DNA of 64,000 nt from JALYUA01 sp039933215 (lineage in GTDB: Bacteria > Acidobacteriota > Thermoanaerobaculia > UBA5066 > Gp7-AA6), in the NCBI GenBank assembly GCA_039933215.1, contig JBDTOO010000015.1:6438-70437 (forward strand). The letters are read 5' to 3'. A program made the translations under genes and the position numbers. Each line of letters begins with the position of its first letter. The stretch's first letter is position 1. This document shows positions 50,654 to 59,259 of the stretch, one piece after another. The notes beneath the pieces were generated by a model. That model worked only from the letters and a program-made list of their open reading frames with translations. It searched no databases and was not told where the DNA came from.

Positions 50654-50659
50654 ATTGTA
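50654..50659 (-). promoter_or_regulatory. -10-like element of murJ
   Basis: TACAAT on the minus strand, 11 nt before the murJ ATG, implying a leader of about 4-5 nt. The rest of the 136-nt divergent spacer to ssb holds one GGTGACGG unit and no obvious operator. Confidence 0.45.
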
Positions 50660-50778
50660 GCCGCGGCCTTCGCGCGTCCCGCGGCCGGGACGCTAAAGGT
50701 GACGGACCCGCTCAGACATCATCTGTCCCCGGGCATCCTGGATTATCTTTGCCAACACCTGAACAGGAGGAAGAACAC

Positions 50779-51204
50779 ATGGCGAGCGTCAACAAAGTGA
50801 TTCTGATCGGAAACCTCGGCAAGGATCCGGAGATCCGCACGACGCCTCAGGGCACGTCTCTCGCGCGATTCTCGGTCGCGACCACGACCAACTGGAAGGA
50901 CAGCTCCGGAGCGCGGCAGGAGCGCACGGAATGGCACGACGTCGTCGCCTGGGAAAAGCTCGCGCAGATCTGCGGCGAGTATCTGCACAAGGGCAAGATG
51001 GTCTACGTCGAAGGCAGCCTTCAGACGCGCAGCTGGGAGGACCAGAACGGTCAGAAGCGCTACAAGACGGAGGTGAAGGCGAACAACGTCGTGATGCTCT
51101 CGCCCCGAACGGACGGGGCCCGCGCAGCGGCCGGCCCCCGGGCGGTATCCGACGCCGGCGAAGTCGCCGAGGCGCCGATCGACGACGACGACGTTCCGTT
51201 TTAG
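50779..51204 (+). CDS. ssb: Single-stranded DNA-binding protein
   Basis: A 141-residue SSB. The OB fold starts MASVNKVILIGNLGKDPE, with FSVATTTNWKD, TEWHDVVAW and KGKMVYVEGSLQTR. A short linker leads to the acidic tip DDDDVPF, which recruits repair and replication partners. AGGAGGAAGA before the ATG fixes the start and excludes the longer frame. Confidence 0.98.
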   Translation: MASVNKVILIGNLGKDPEIRTTPQGTSLARFSVATTTNWKDSSGARQERTEWHDVVAWEKLAQICGEYLHKGKMVYVEGSLQTRSWEDQNGQKRYKTEVKANNVVMLSPRTDGARAAAGPRAVSDAGEVAEAPIDDDDVPF

Positions 51205-51216
51205 CCGGCGGGCGGA

Positions 51217-52242
51217 TCAGGCTTCGGTGCTCTCCGCGGTGCGGTCGCGCAGGTCGCGGATCGCGTCGCGGAGGGCCGCCGCGGTGCGAGAGGGCCTCGT
51301 GCTTTCCTGCGGGAGCCGCGCGGCGTAGTCGGCGACGCGATCCGCCGCCTCGCGGCGCCTCTCTTCGGAGACGGTCTCCTCGACCTGGCGCACGGAGGCG
51401 GGATAGTCCTCGATCCGGCTGCACACGAGAAGGAGGTCGCACCCGGCGCGCAGCGCCTCGGCCGCGCGGTCGGGCACCTCGCCGAATGCGCTCAGAGCGC
51501 CCATCTCGAGGTCGTCCGAGAACGCCGCTCCCCGGAACCCGAGGGAGCCGCGAAGAAGAGCCGTCGCGCGCGCCGGCGAGAGCGTGGACGGGAGGCCGTC
51601 CGGACCGGCCGCGTGCGAGATCATGACGGCCCGCGCGAGATCCATGGTGGCGGCGAACGGCGCCAGGTCCCGGCTCTCCTCGTCGGGATCGTCCGGAAGA
51701 AACGGAAGCGCCTGGTGCGTGTCGAGATCGGCGCGACCGAGCCCCGGAAAGTGCTTCACGCATCCGCCGGTCCCGCTGGCGTGGAGTCCGTCGAGGAATG
51801 CGGAGGCGGCGGCAATGATCCCTTCCGGATCGCCCGCCGCGCATCGCCCGGCGAGGACGCGCTCGGAGGCGCCCGGCAGCATGCGGTCCACGACGGGCGC
51901 CAGATCCACCTGGACGCCGAGCAGCCGGCAGGCTTCTCCCGCGATCTCCCCCGCTTCGCGGGAGAGACCGGAGCGCGCCGCGTCGCGAAACGCCGCGGAG
52001 GCTCCCAGGATCTCGCGGAAGCGGTCGACAGGACCCCCCTCCATGTCGACGCACACGAAGGGTCGGCCCGGAAGGTCGCGCAGCTCGCGCGTCAGAGCCT
52101 GAACGCCCTCGATCGATTCGACGTTGCGGCGGAAGAGCACGATCGCCCCGGGCGGATCCCGCTCGAGGACCCGGCGTTCCTCCTCGGTCAGCGCCGGGCC
52201 GGAGATCCCGACGCCGAAGAGCCCGGCGGCGGGCGCCGTCAA
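51217..52242 (-). CDS. nagZ: Glycoside hydrolase family 3 beta-N-acetylhexosaminidase
   Basis: A 341-residue NagZ-like enzyme. Substrate-binding KHFPGLGRADLDTHQALPFL and the nucleophile Asp in FSDDLEMGAL are clear. FVCVDMEGGPVDRFRE replaces the more usual DQEGG.V.R. It removes GlcNAc from recycled or soluble muropeptides. The start is TTG at 52242, overlapping the mutS stop (TTGA); there is no signal peptide, so it is cytoplasmic. Confidence 0.92.
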   Translation of the reverse strand: MTAPAAGLFGVGISGPALTEEERRVLERDPPGAIVLFRRNVESIEGVQALTRELRDLPGRPFVCVDMEGGPVDRFREILGASAAFRDAARSGLSREAGEIAGEACRLLGVQVDLAPVVDRMLPGASERVLAGRCAAGDPEGIIAAASAFLDGLHASGTGGCVKHFPGLGRADLDTHQALPFLPDDPDEESRDLAPFAATMDLARAVMISHAAGPDGLPSTLSPARATALLRGSLGFRGAAFSDDLEMGALSAFGEVPDRAAEALRAGCDLLLVCSRIEDYPASVRQVEETVSEERRREAADRVADYAARLPQESTRPSRTAAALRDAIRDLRDRTAESTEA

Positions 52243-54773
52243 GAAGGTGCCTTCAGCCTCTCCTGCAGGGACGAGAGCAGGGACAGCGCCGCGATCGGCG
52301 TCAGCCGGTCGCAGTCGACTTCCCGCAGCTTCTCGAGAACGAGCCCTTCGTCCGACGAGAAGAGGAGGATCTGCCCGTCCCCGGCGCTCGCGCCGGCGTG
52401 CCGGGCGAGGACCGGCGCCCCCTGCACGTCGAGCTCCTGCTTTTCCAGGTTCGACAGGACCTCTCGCGCGCGGGCGATCACCTCGGGAGGAAGCCCGGCG
52501 AGCTCGGCGACCTGGATCCCGTAGCTCCGGTCGGCCGTGCCGGGCACGACCTTGCGGAGAAAGACGACCTTTCCGTTGATCTCCTTGACCGCCATCGTCG
52601 CGTTGGCGATGCCCGTGCGGACGAGCGATATCTCGGTGAGCTCGTGGTAGTGGGTCGCGAACAGCACGAAGGCCGCGCGGTCCGCCGCGTCGTGGAGGTG
52701 CTCGACGATCGCCCACGCGATCGACAGGCCGTCGAAGGTCGACGTTCCGCGCCCGACCTCGTCCAGAATGATGAGGCTGCGTCCGGTCGCGCCGCGCAGG
52801 ATCGCCGCGGCCTCGAGCATCTCGACCATGAAGGTGGACTCCCCCCGCGAGAGATGATCGGCTGCGCCCACGCGGGTGAAGATGCGGTCGAATATCGAGA
52901 GCTCGGCCTTCGTCGCGGGAACGAAGGAGCCCGCCTGCGCGAGGAGCACCGCCGTCGCGACCTGACGCAGGTACGTCGACTTGCCGCCCATGTTGGGGCC
53001 CGTGACGACGAGGATGCGCTTCTCGGGAGAAAGATCGCAGTCGTTCGGGATGAAGGGCTCCTGCCGGCGCACGGCCTCGACGATGGGGTGCCGGGAATCC
53101 GTCAGGCAGAGCCGGGGCCGCGCGGAGAGCTTCGGCCGCACCCACCGCCCGGACTCCGCCGTTTCGGCGAAGCTCGCCAGAACATCGAGTCCCGCGGCCG
53201 CCGTGGCCGCGGCGGCGACGCGCCCGGCCGCCTTCGCGAGCTCGGTCAGCAGAGCGTCGTAGAGGCGGTCCTCGATCGCTCCGATCTTTTCTTCCGCGCC
53301 GAGAATCTTCTCTTCGAGCTCCTTCAACGCGGGCGTGACGAACCGCTCCGCGTTCGCGAGCGACTGGCGCCGGATCCAGTCGGCCGGAACACGGTCGCGA
53401 TGCGCGCTGCCAACCTCGAGCGAATAGCCGAAGACGCGGTTGTAGCGCACGCGGAGGTTGGCGATCCCGGATCGCCTGCGCTCCTCCGCCTCGACGGCCA
53501 TCAGGGCGCCCTGGGCATCCTGACGAAGCGATCGAAGCGCGTCGAGCTCCGCGTCGGCGCCCTCCCGGATGGAGCCGCCCGCCGAGGCGAGGATCGGAGG
53601 TTCGGGCGCGAGGGTCGTCTCGACGCGCCGGACGACGTCGTCGACGGCGGGGATTCCGTCGAGAAGCGATCGCAGGCGGCGCGAAGCGAGGTGCTCCCCC
53701 GCGGCGGCGACGCCGGGCAGGGCCTCGAGCCCCTCCGCCCAGGCGGCGACCTCGCGGGGGCCGGACACGCCCGCCGCGATGCGCGCGAAGCGGCGCTCGA
53801 TGTCGCCGACGTCGTCGAGCGCGGCCTGGAGCGCCTCGCGCGCCGCGGGTGTCCGGACGAGCTCTTCGACGGCGTCCCAGCGCGCCTCGATCTCGACGGG
53901 ATCGGTGGATGGCCGCGCCAGCGTGTCCCGCAAGGCGCGCGCGCCGAGCGGTGTGCGGGTGCGATCGAGCAGCGCGCACAGGCTCGACCCCGTCGTGCCG
54001 TCGGACGACTCGAAGAGCTCGAGCGTCGCGATCGCGGCCGCGTCGATGCCCATGCGCTCGCCGAATCGCAGCGGCTCGGCCTCCGCGAGGTGCGCCGCGC
54101 CGCCCGGCCTCAGTTCAGCGGCGTACGCCCGGGCCGCCGCGGCCGCTCCGACGCCTCCGGAGCGTCGGCTCTCCGCGAACCACTCGGCCGAGCGGCGGGT
54201 TTCCGCGGCGCCCGGAGGGACGGGCGCCGAAGCGCCGTCCGGCAGGAGGAGCTCGCGCGGCCGGAAGAGAGCCATGGCGTCGGCGAGACGATGCCGGGGG
54301 ACGCTTCCGGAGAAGAACCGCCCGGTGGAGAGGTCGAGGAACGCCGCGTCCCAGTCCCCGTCCCCGGGCACCAGCGCGGCGAGGTACGACGGCGCGCCCG
54401 GGACGAGGGACTCGGCGTCGAGCACCGTTCCAGGCGTGACGATCCGGGTTATGTCGCGCCGCACGAGCCCCCTGGCGGCGCGGGCGTCCTCCATCTGGTC
54501 GCAGATCGCCACCTTGCGGCCCGAAGCGACGAGCTTCGCGATGTGATGGTCGACGCTGTGGTACGGCACGCCGCACATCGGGGCCTCGATGTCGGAATCC
54601 TTGTTGCGGGCCGTCAGGGCGATCCCGAGGATCGGCGCCGCTTCCCGGGCGTCCTCGAAGAACATCTCGTAGAAGTCGCCCATCCGATAGAGCAGGATGG
54701 CGTCCGGCGCCCGGCTCTTCATCTCGAAGTACTGCCGGAGCATCGGTGTGGCGCGGGCGCCCGCGACGCTCAC
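52239..54773 (-). CDS. mutS: DNA mismatch repair protein MutS
   Basis: An 844-residue MutS1. Residues 10-30 (TPMLRQYFEMKSRAPDAILL) and YRMGDFYEMFFEDA form the mismatch-binding domain with its Phe-x-Glu (FYE). The ATPase has GPNMGGKST, GRGTSTFDGLSIAWA and FATHYHEL. The C-terminal clamp/dimer region is present (LLSSLQERLK). The GTG start at 54773 gives the usual N-terminus; the frame stays open further upstream but without family sequence. The nagZ start overlaps its stop. Confidence 0.97.
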   Translation of the reverse strand: MSVAGARATPMLRQYFEMKSRAPDAILLYRMGDFYEMFFEDAREAAPILGIALTARNKDSDIEAPMCGVPYHSVDHHIAKLVASGRKVAICDQMEDARAARGLVRRDITRIVTPGTVLDAESLVPGAPSYLAALVPGDGDWDAAFLDLSTGRFFSGSVPRHRLADAMALFRPRELLLPDGASAPVPPGAAETRRSAEWFAESRRSGGVGAAAAARAYAAELRPGGAAHLAEAEPLRFGERMGIDAAAIATLELFESSDGTTGSSLCALLDRTRTPLGARALRDTLARPSTDPVEIEARWDAVEELVRTPAAREALQAALDDVGDIERRFARIAAGVSGPREVAAWAEGLEALPGVAAAGEHLASRRLRSLLDGIPAVDDVVRRVETTLAPEPPILASAGGSIREGADAELDALRSLRQDAQGALMAVEAEERRRSGIANLRVRYNRVFGYSLEVGSAHRDRVPADWIRRQSLANAERFVTPALKELEEKILGAEEKIGAIEDRLYDALLTELAKAAGRVAAAATAAAGLDVLASFAETAESGRWVRPKLSARPRLCLTDSRHPIVEAVRRQEPFIPNDCDLSPEKRILVVTGPNMGGKSTYLRQVATAVLLAQAGSFVPATKAELSIFDRIFTRVGAADHLSRGESTFMVEMLEAAAILRGATGRSLIILDEVGRGTSTFDGLSIAWAIVEHLHDAADRAAFVLFATHYHELTEISLVRTGIANATMAVKEINGKVVFLRKVVPGTADRSYGIQVAELAGLPPEVIARAREVLSNLEKQELDVQGAPVLARHAGASAGDGQILLFSSDEGLVLEKLREVDCDRLTPIAALSLLSSLQERLKAPS

Positions 54774-54869
54774 GGCCGCCCTCGGAGCGGATCGTGCGCG
54801 TCGCGTCGACCCTGTTTGCCGGGGATGTCCATGGATCCGGGTTAGCATACCGTCGGAACGGTCAAGCCA

Positions 54870-55517
54870 TTGAGGACGACGACTCCCATCCTCGCGATCG
54901 ACACGGCGAGCCCGTCTCCGGCCGTCACGCTCGCCGTCGGCGGGCGCGAATACGACGAGGCCCTCCCCGGGGACCGGCAGGCCTCCGAGCGGCTCCTCGG
55001 CGCGATCGAGGAGTGCTCGAGACGGGCGGCCGCGCCGCTTTCTTCCTTCGGCCTGATCGCGGTGTGCTCCGGTCCCGGATCCTTCACGGGCGTCCGGGTC
55101 GGGCTCGCCACCGCGTGGGGACTCGGCCGCGCCCTGGGCGTCCGCGTCGAAGCCGTCTCCACTCTCGACGCGATCGCGGAGGCGGCCCGCGCGGACGGAC
55201 TCGATCGCGTGGCGGCGGCGCTCGACGCCGGCCGCGGGGAGATCGTGTGGCAGGCCTTCGATCTCGGCGGACCTCGCGCCCGGCCGTTCGGCGCCTCGCG
55301 GCGCGAGACCCCGGAACGCGCGCGGGACGAGGCCGGAGACCTGCCGTTCGCGAGCCGGCCCGCGGGGCTCGTCCCCGGTCCGGCGATCGACCTGCCGCCG
55401 CTGCTCTCCCCTTCTCTCGCCCGCGCCGCCGCCCGCGCTCCGTCGCTGTCCGAAGGAGCTCTCGCCGCGATCTACTCGCGCCCGAGCGCCGCCGAGGAGA
55501 AGCGTGGCGCTCCGTGA
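54870..55517 (+). CDS. tsaB: tRNA t6A biosynthesis protein TsaB
   Basis: A 215-residue inactive ASKHA protein that scaffolds TsaD for t6A modification of ANN-decoding tRNAs. ILAIDTASPSPAVTLAV and CSGPGSFTGVRVGLATAWGLGRAL are diagnostic. The start is TTG at 54870. It diverges from mutS with a 96-nt gap and overlaps rimI by 14 nt. Confidence 0.95.
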   Translation: MRTTTPILAIDTASPSPAVTLAVGGREYDEALPGDRQASERLLGAIEECSRRAAAPLSSFGLIAVCSGPGSFTGVRVGLATAWGLGRALGVRVEAVSTLDAIAEAARADGLDRVAAALDAGRGEIVWQAFDLGGPRARPFGASRRETPERARDEAGDLPFASRPAGLVPGPAIDLPPLLSPSLARAAARAPSLSEGALAAIYSRPSAAEEKRGAP

Positions 55518-56004
55518 GCCCCGCGCGCGGCCGTACGAGGTCGCGGCGGCCCGCCCCGCGGATCTGGATGAGATCACGCGGATCGAAAGGGAATCCTTCC
55601 TGGTCCCCTGGAAGAGGGAGTTCTTCGCGACCGAGCTCGCGGAGCCGTACCGGTACGCGCGGGTCCTGGCTGGCGGCGGCGCCGCGGAGCCGCGAATCGG
55701 CGGCTACCTCTTCGCCGTGTCGCTGTACGAGGAGTTCCACATCAACAAGATCGCGACGGACGTCCGCCTGCGCCAGCAGGGCTACGGACGGCTGCTGCTC
55801 GAGGATGCCCTCTCGCGCGCGAAAGGCGTCGGAGCCGCGGCGATCACGCTCGAGGTGCGCGTTTCGAATCTGCCGGCGCGCGAGTTCTATCGTTGCTACG
55901 GGTTCCGGGAGGCCTACCGGCGAAAGGGCTATTACCAGGATGGCGAAGACGCCTTCGCGATGGTCCTCGCCTTCGACGAAAAGCGCTCCCCCGGCTCGAC
56001 TTAG
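55504..56004 (+). CDS. rimI: Ribosomal protein S18-alanine N-acetyltransferase
   Basis: A 166-residue GNAT enzyme. The acetyl-CoA loop is RQQGYGRLLLEDAL; ITLEVRVSNLPAREFYRCYGFREAYRRKGYY is the RimI-type C-terminus. GTG at 55504 lies inside tsaB, the usual tsaB-rimI pairing. It would acetylate the N-terminus of S18 or other proteins. Confidence 0.94.
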   Translation: MALREPRARPYEVAAARPADLDEITRIERESFLVPWKREFFATELAEPYRYARVLAGGGAAEPRIGGYLFAVSLYEEFHINKIATDVRLRQQGYGRLLLEDALSRAKGVGAAAITLEVRVSNLPAREFYRCYGFREAYRRKGYYQDGEDAFAMVLAFDEKRSPGST

Positions 56005-56034
56005 CGGTCTCGCGGGAATCGCGTCCGAAGAACC

Positions 56035-56063
56035 TTGAATGCCCGGCGCCCGGTGGTTACACT
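56035..56063 (+). promoter_or_regulatory. Candidate sigma70-type promoter of DUF465-psd-pssA
   Basis: TTGAAT (56035-56040) and TACACT (56058-56063) are separated by exactly 17 nt, about 57 nt before the DUF465 ATG. This is one of the few well-spaced -35/-10 pairs in the window. Confidence 0.5.
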
Positions 56064-56119
56064 CGGGTCGTGGCCTTCCTTTTTCCTCCCCCGTTTACAA
56101 AAAAAGGAGGTTCGAGACG

Positions 56120-56344
56120 ATGGGAACCCAGACTCCGGATTCTCTGACGGAAGTCGACGCCGAATACCGCCGCCTCCAGGACGCCCATCAGGATCACGAG
56201 CACCGCCTGCAGACCTACGCCGGGAAACCTCAGCTTTCCGAAGACGAAGAGATCGAAGAGAAGCGCCTGAAGAAAGAGAAGCTCGCCATCAAGGACCGCA
56301 TGGAGGCGATCGCGCGCAATTACCGGGAAGGGGTCACGCACTGA
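56120..56344 (+). CDS. DUF465 (YdcH-like) small helical protein
   Basis: A 74-residue, highly charged alpha-helical protein. EYRRLQDAHQDHEHRLQTYA and EEIEEKRLKKEKLAIKDRMEAI fit the DUF465 family of helical-hairpin proteins, whose role is unknown. A strong Shine-Dalgarno (AAAGGAGG) lies before ATG 56120; the longer frame from 56039 is rejected. In the leader, 56078-56084 (CCTTTTT) can pair with 56101-56107, covering the Shine-Dalgarno. Its stop overlaps the psd start (CTGA). Confidence 0.88.
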   Translation: MGTQTPDSLTEVDAEYRRLQDAHQDHEHRLQTYAGKPQLSEDEEIEEKRLKKEKLAIKDRMEAIARNYREGVTH

Positions 56345-56994
56345 AGTTTCCCCTTGCGAGCGAAGGCTGGAAGTTCATTCTTCCCGCGCTCGCCCTGACG
56401 GTCGCAGCCGCCGCCACCGGGCACCCGATCTGGGCGGCAGGGTTGGCGGCTCCGACCGTTTTCCTCATCTCATTCTTCCGGGATCCCGAACGCCGCCCGG
56501 CGGGGGGTCCGGAGACGATTGTCTCGCCGGCGGACGGAACGGTGCTCTCGATCGGTCCCGCTTCCGAGGCGCCGCCCGGGGCGTCCCGCCGGATCTCAAT
56601 CTTCATGTCCGTCTTCAACTGTCACGTCAACCGAGCCCCCGTGACCGGCGTCCTGTCCGACTACGCCTACAACCCGGGTCGGAAGATGGCGGCGTTCGCC
56701 GAGAAGGCGTCCCTGGAGAACGAGCAAAACCTGGTGACCATGTCGTCGGGAACCGGCCGCGTCGCGTTCAAGCAGATCGCGGGGGCGCTCGCACGCCGGA
56801 TCATCTTCTATCCGAAGCCCGGCGAATCGCTCGAGCGAGGCCAGCGCGTCGGCATCATCCTTTTCGGCTCGCGGGTCGATCTCTTCCTTCCGGACGACGC
56901 CGAGGTGCTCGTCGTGAAGGGGCAGAAGGTCAAGGCGGCGCTGACGGGTATCGCCCGATGGAAGAGCTCGCCGCCTCCCCCGGCCCGGGGATGA
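56341..56994 (+). CDS. psd: Phosphatidylserine decarboxylase, short form, CTG start
   Basis: A 217-residue proenzyme that makes phosphatidylethanolamine. CTG at 56341 overlaps the DUF465 TGA and gives M-KFPLASEGWKFILPALAL, the usual start of the short Psd family. No ATG/GTG/TTG lies in frame nearby. Two N-terminal membrane segments are followed by SPADGTV, FNCHVNRAP and the self-cleavage site in LFGSRVDLFLP (between Gly and Ser, yielding the pyruvoyl group). Together with pssA next door it forms the PE pathway. Confidence 0.95.
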   Translation: MKFPLASEGWKFILPALALTVAAAATGHPIWAAGLAAPTVFLISFFRDPERRPAGGPETIVSPADGTVLSIGPASEAPPGASRRISIFMSVFNCHVNRAPVTGVLSDYAYNPGRKMAAFAEKASLENEQNLVTMSSGTGRVAFKQIAGALARRIIFYPKPGESLERGQRVGIILFGSRVDLFLPDDAEVLVVKGQKVKAALTGIARWKSSPPPPARG

Positions 56995-57009
56995 GCCCGC
57001 GGTGAGCCC

Positions 57010-57792
57010 ATGAGCGAGTCGACGCCGGCGGCGCCCGGCCTTCCGGGCGGCCGGGTCCGCGTCCGGAGGCTCTCGCGCGAGAAGCTCTCGCGAGGCCTCT
57101 TTCTCCTTCCGACGCTCTTCACGGTCGGCAACCTCTTCTGCGGCTATCTCTCGCTGTGGTGCTCGATCAACGGCACGTTCGAGCGGGCCGCCCTCCTGAT
57201 CATCGGGGCCGCCGTGCTCGACATGCTGGACGGGCGCGTCGCGCGCCTCACCAACACGGCTTCGGAGTTCGGCGAGGAGTACGACTCCCTGGCCGACCTG
57301 GTCTCCTTCGGAGTCGCCCCGGCGATCCTCGTCTATTCCTGGGGGCTCTCCGACTTCCACCGGCTCGGCCTCGCCGTCTCGTTTTTCTTCGTCGTCTGCG
57401 GCTCCATGCGGCTCGCGCGCTTCAACATCCAGACCCACATCGCCGACAAGAAGTACTTCGTGGGGCTCCCGATCCCGTCCGCGGCCGGGACGATCTGCGC
57501 GCTCGTACTCGCGACCCCGGACCCGCTCGTCGACCGCGTCTGGATGACGGGCGTGCTGGTCGTGACCTTCATCCTCTCGTACCTCATGATCTCGACGATC
57601 AAGTACCGGTCCTTCAAGGACCTCGACCTGCGCCGCCGCCGTCCCGCCTGGATCCTGCCCGCGATCGCGCTCTTCTTCATGGCCATCGCGTACCGGCCGA
57701 TCCTCGCGCTTCTCGTCCTGGCGGTCGTGTTCGCGTCGTCCGGCCCCGTCGCCAAGATCTACGGCTTCGTGCGGCGCCGCAAGAAGGCCTGA
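57010..57792 (+). CDS. pssA: CDP-diacylglycerol-serine O-phosphatidyltransferase
   Basis: A 260-residue membrane enzyme making phosphatidylserine. The CDP-alcohol phosphotransferase motif DG-x2-AR-x8-G-x3-D-x3-D is intact (DGRVARLTN to EEYDSLAD, about residues 73-95). Seven or eight membrane segments. A basic N-terminus (RVRVRRLSREK) precedes the first. It lies 15 nt after psd; the two genes act in sequence. Confidence 0.96.
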   Translation: MSESTPAAPGLPGGRVRVRRLSREKLSRGLFLLPTLFTVGNLFCGYLSLWCSINGTFERAALLIIGAAVLDMLDGRVARLTNTASEFGEEYDSLADLVSFGVAPAILVYSWGLSDFHRLGLAVSFFFVVCGSMRLARFNIQTHIADKKYFVGLPIPSAAGTICALVLATPDPLVDRVWMTGVLVVTFILSYLMISTIKYRSFKDLDLRRRRPAWILPAIALFFMAIAYRPILALLVLAVVFASSGPVAKIYGFVRRRKKA

Positions 57793-57804
57793 CCTCTCTC
57801 CCCC

Positions 57805-59259
57805 TCAGCGCGGTGGCGGCGTCGTGGCCGGTCCGTCGCCTTCCCGGACCACTTCGGCTCCCGCGGACGAGAGCACGTGCACGCGATGGGCGCAGCAGTC
57901 CTTCGGGGGGGCGCGGCGTACGAGGATTCGCGCGGGCGCGATCTTCTCCCCCGGGCTGACGAGCGTCTCGAAGAACCGGATCCGGGTCGCGCGCCCGAGG
58001 GTCACGGCTCCGCCCTCGGGGCCGAACACTTCGAACCGGTCGAATCCCCCGGCCTTCACGTCGCTGATGGCTCCGGTCGGGATCTCGACCTCCACCCAGT
58101 TGGACGTGCGCGACACGAGTGAGGCGTGGGCGGTGGGGTTCTCCGCGGTCACCGCGACGGCGCCTTTCGACGGCTCGACCGTGAGCCGCAGGTCGGTGTT
58201 CAAGGAGCGCCCCAGGAGGATGTCGTCCAGGGCGGAAAGGGTGAAGATGCGCTCGCTCTCGCTCCGCCCCTGGAGGATGACGACGCGGCCCTTGACGAAC
58301 CGCTTGCCGGCGAGGTCAGCGCCGAAGTGGTAGACCATGTCGGAGAGGGACGGCTGCCGGAAGCGGACCCGATCGTTCGCGCGAAAGGCCAGGTTGCCGA
58401 CGGAGAGCGCCTGGTGCGGCGTCAGGAGAAAGCCGGAGGCCGACTCATCCCGCAACGACAGGTCGTGCGAGAACTCGACCCTCGGGTCGTCCGTCAGGCT
58501 CGCGAGGACGCTCTCTCCCACGACGCGCTCCTCTCCTTTCGCGGAAGTCCAGCGCCCGCGGGCGCCCGGGGCATACGCCGCGAGCCAGGGCCGATCGAGG
58601 CGGTCCGTCGCCGTGGGATCCGCCACGGACCCCTCGCCGAAAATGAGAGCAACGGTGCCGTCCGCGGGGGCGATCGCCTTCTGGACCGCCTCTCGTTCGG
58701 TCTCCGACGGAGCGAAGCGGAGGGTGGTCGTCAGAAGGACGTCCGGAGGGATCTTCCCGCGGACGTTCCGCACGAGGGCGCCCCACGCTTCCGCGTTCGC
58801 CGCCGCGAACGGGATGTCGAGATGGACGCCCCGAACCTTCCCGTAGCGCGCGGCGTCGCGCAGAGCGGCCTTCGCGGCGAGCGCGGCGGCGTCGGCGGTG
58901 GCCACGGCCCCCGCCGGGTCCGCGAGCGCCGCCCGCGCCGGCTCCCCGGCCGAGATGACGAGCGTCACGGGGATCCGGTCGAAGGGGTGAGCGGGAGGCT
59001 CGGAAGGAGCCGTCGACCAGCGGTCCCCCTCGCGCGTGAGGGCCGCCGCGGGCAGGAACACCGAAGCGAATCCGCCGCGTGCGAGCGACGCCTCGACTTC
59101 GCCCGCGCCGTCCGCGGAACCGTCCTCGAACCACACGACGTCGCCGGCGGCGAGGCGGGACGGCCCCGCCGTTTTCGAGCCCTGGCACCGGCCCGCGCCG
59201 GCCGCCGCGCCGAGTGCCGCGAGGAGAAGGAGGGCGCGCCGCGCCGGTCCCGGCTTCAA
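57805..59259 (-). CDS. Exported protein, possibly DUF3142-like
   Basis: A 484-residue protein with a signal peptide (ALLLLAALGAAAGAGRC; the Cys could be a lipid site). The N-terminal half has VVWFEDGSADG, SVFLPAAALTREGDRW, a VRGVHLDIPFAA strand and PDVLLTTTLRF, a layout like TIM-barrel DUF3142 proteins. The C-terminal half is beta-rich. A Cys pair occurs late (KDCCAHRV). The TTG start overlaps the stop of the histidine kinase gene (TTGA), so the two are translationally linked and may share a function. Family assignment is tentative. Confidence 0.6.
   Translation of the reverse strand: MKPGPARRALLLLAALGAAAGAGRCQGSKTAGPSRLAAGDVVWFEDGSADGAGEVEASLARGGFASVFLPAAALTREGDRWSTAPSEPPAHPFDRIPVTLVISAGEPARAALADPAGAVATADAAALAAKAALRDAARYGKVRGVHLDIPFAAANAEAWGALVRNVRGKIPPDVLLTTTLRFAPSETEREAVQKAIAPADGTVALIFGEGSVADPTATDRLDRPWLAAYAPGARGRWTSAKGEERVVGESVLASLTDDPRVEFSHDLSLRDESASGFLLTPHQALSVGNLAFRANDRVRFRQPSLSDMVYHFGADLAGKRFVKGRVVILQGRSESERIFTLSALDDILLGRSLNTDLRLTVEPSKGAVAVTAENPTAHASLVSRTSNWVEVEIPTGAISDVKAGGFDRFEVFGPEGGAVTLGRATRIRFFETLVSPGEKIAPARILVRRAPPKDCCAHRVHVLSSAGAEVVREGDGPATTPPPR

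Noticed and set aside
54774..55577. N-terminal extension of the mutS frame upstream of 54773
   Set aside because: It runs antisense through tsaB, which has clear TsaB motifs, and has no MutS-like sequence.
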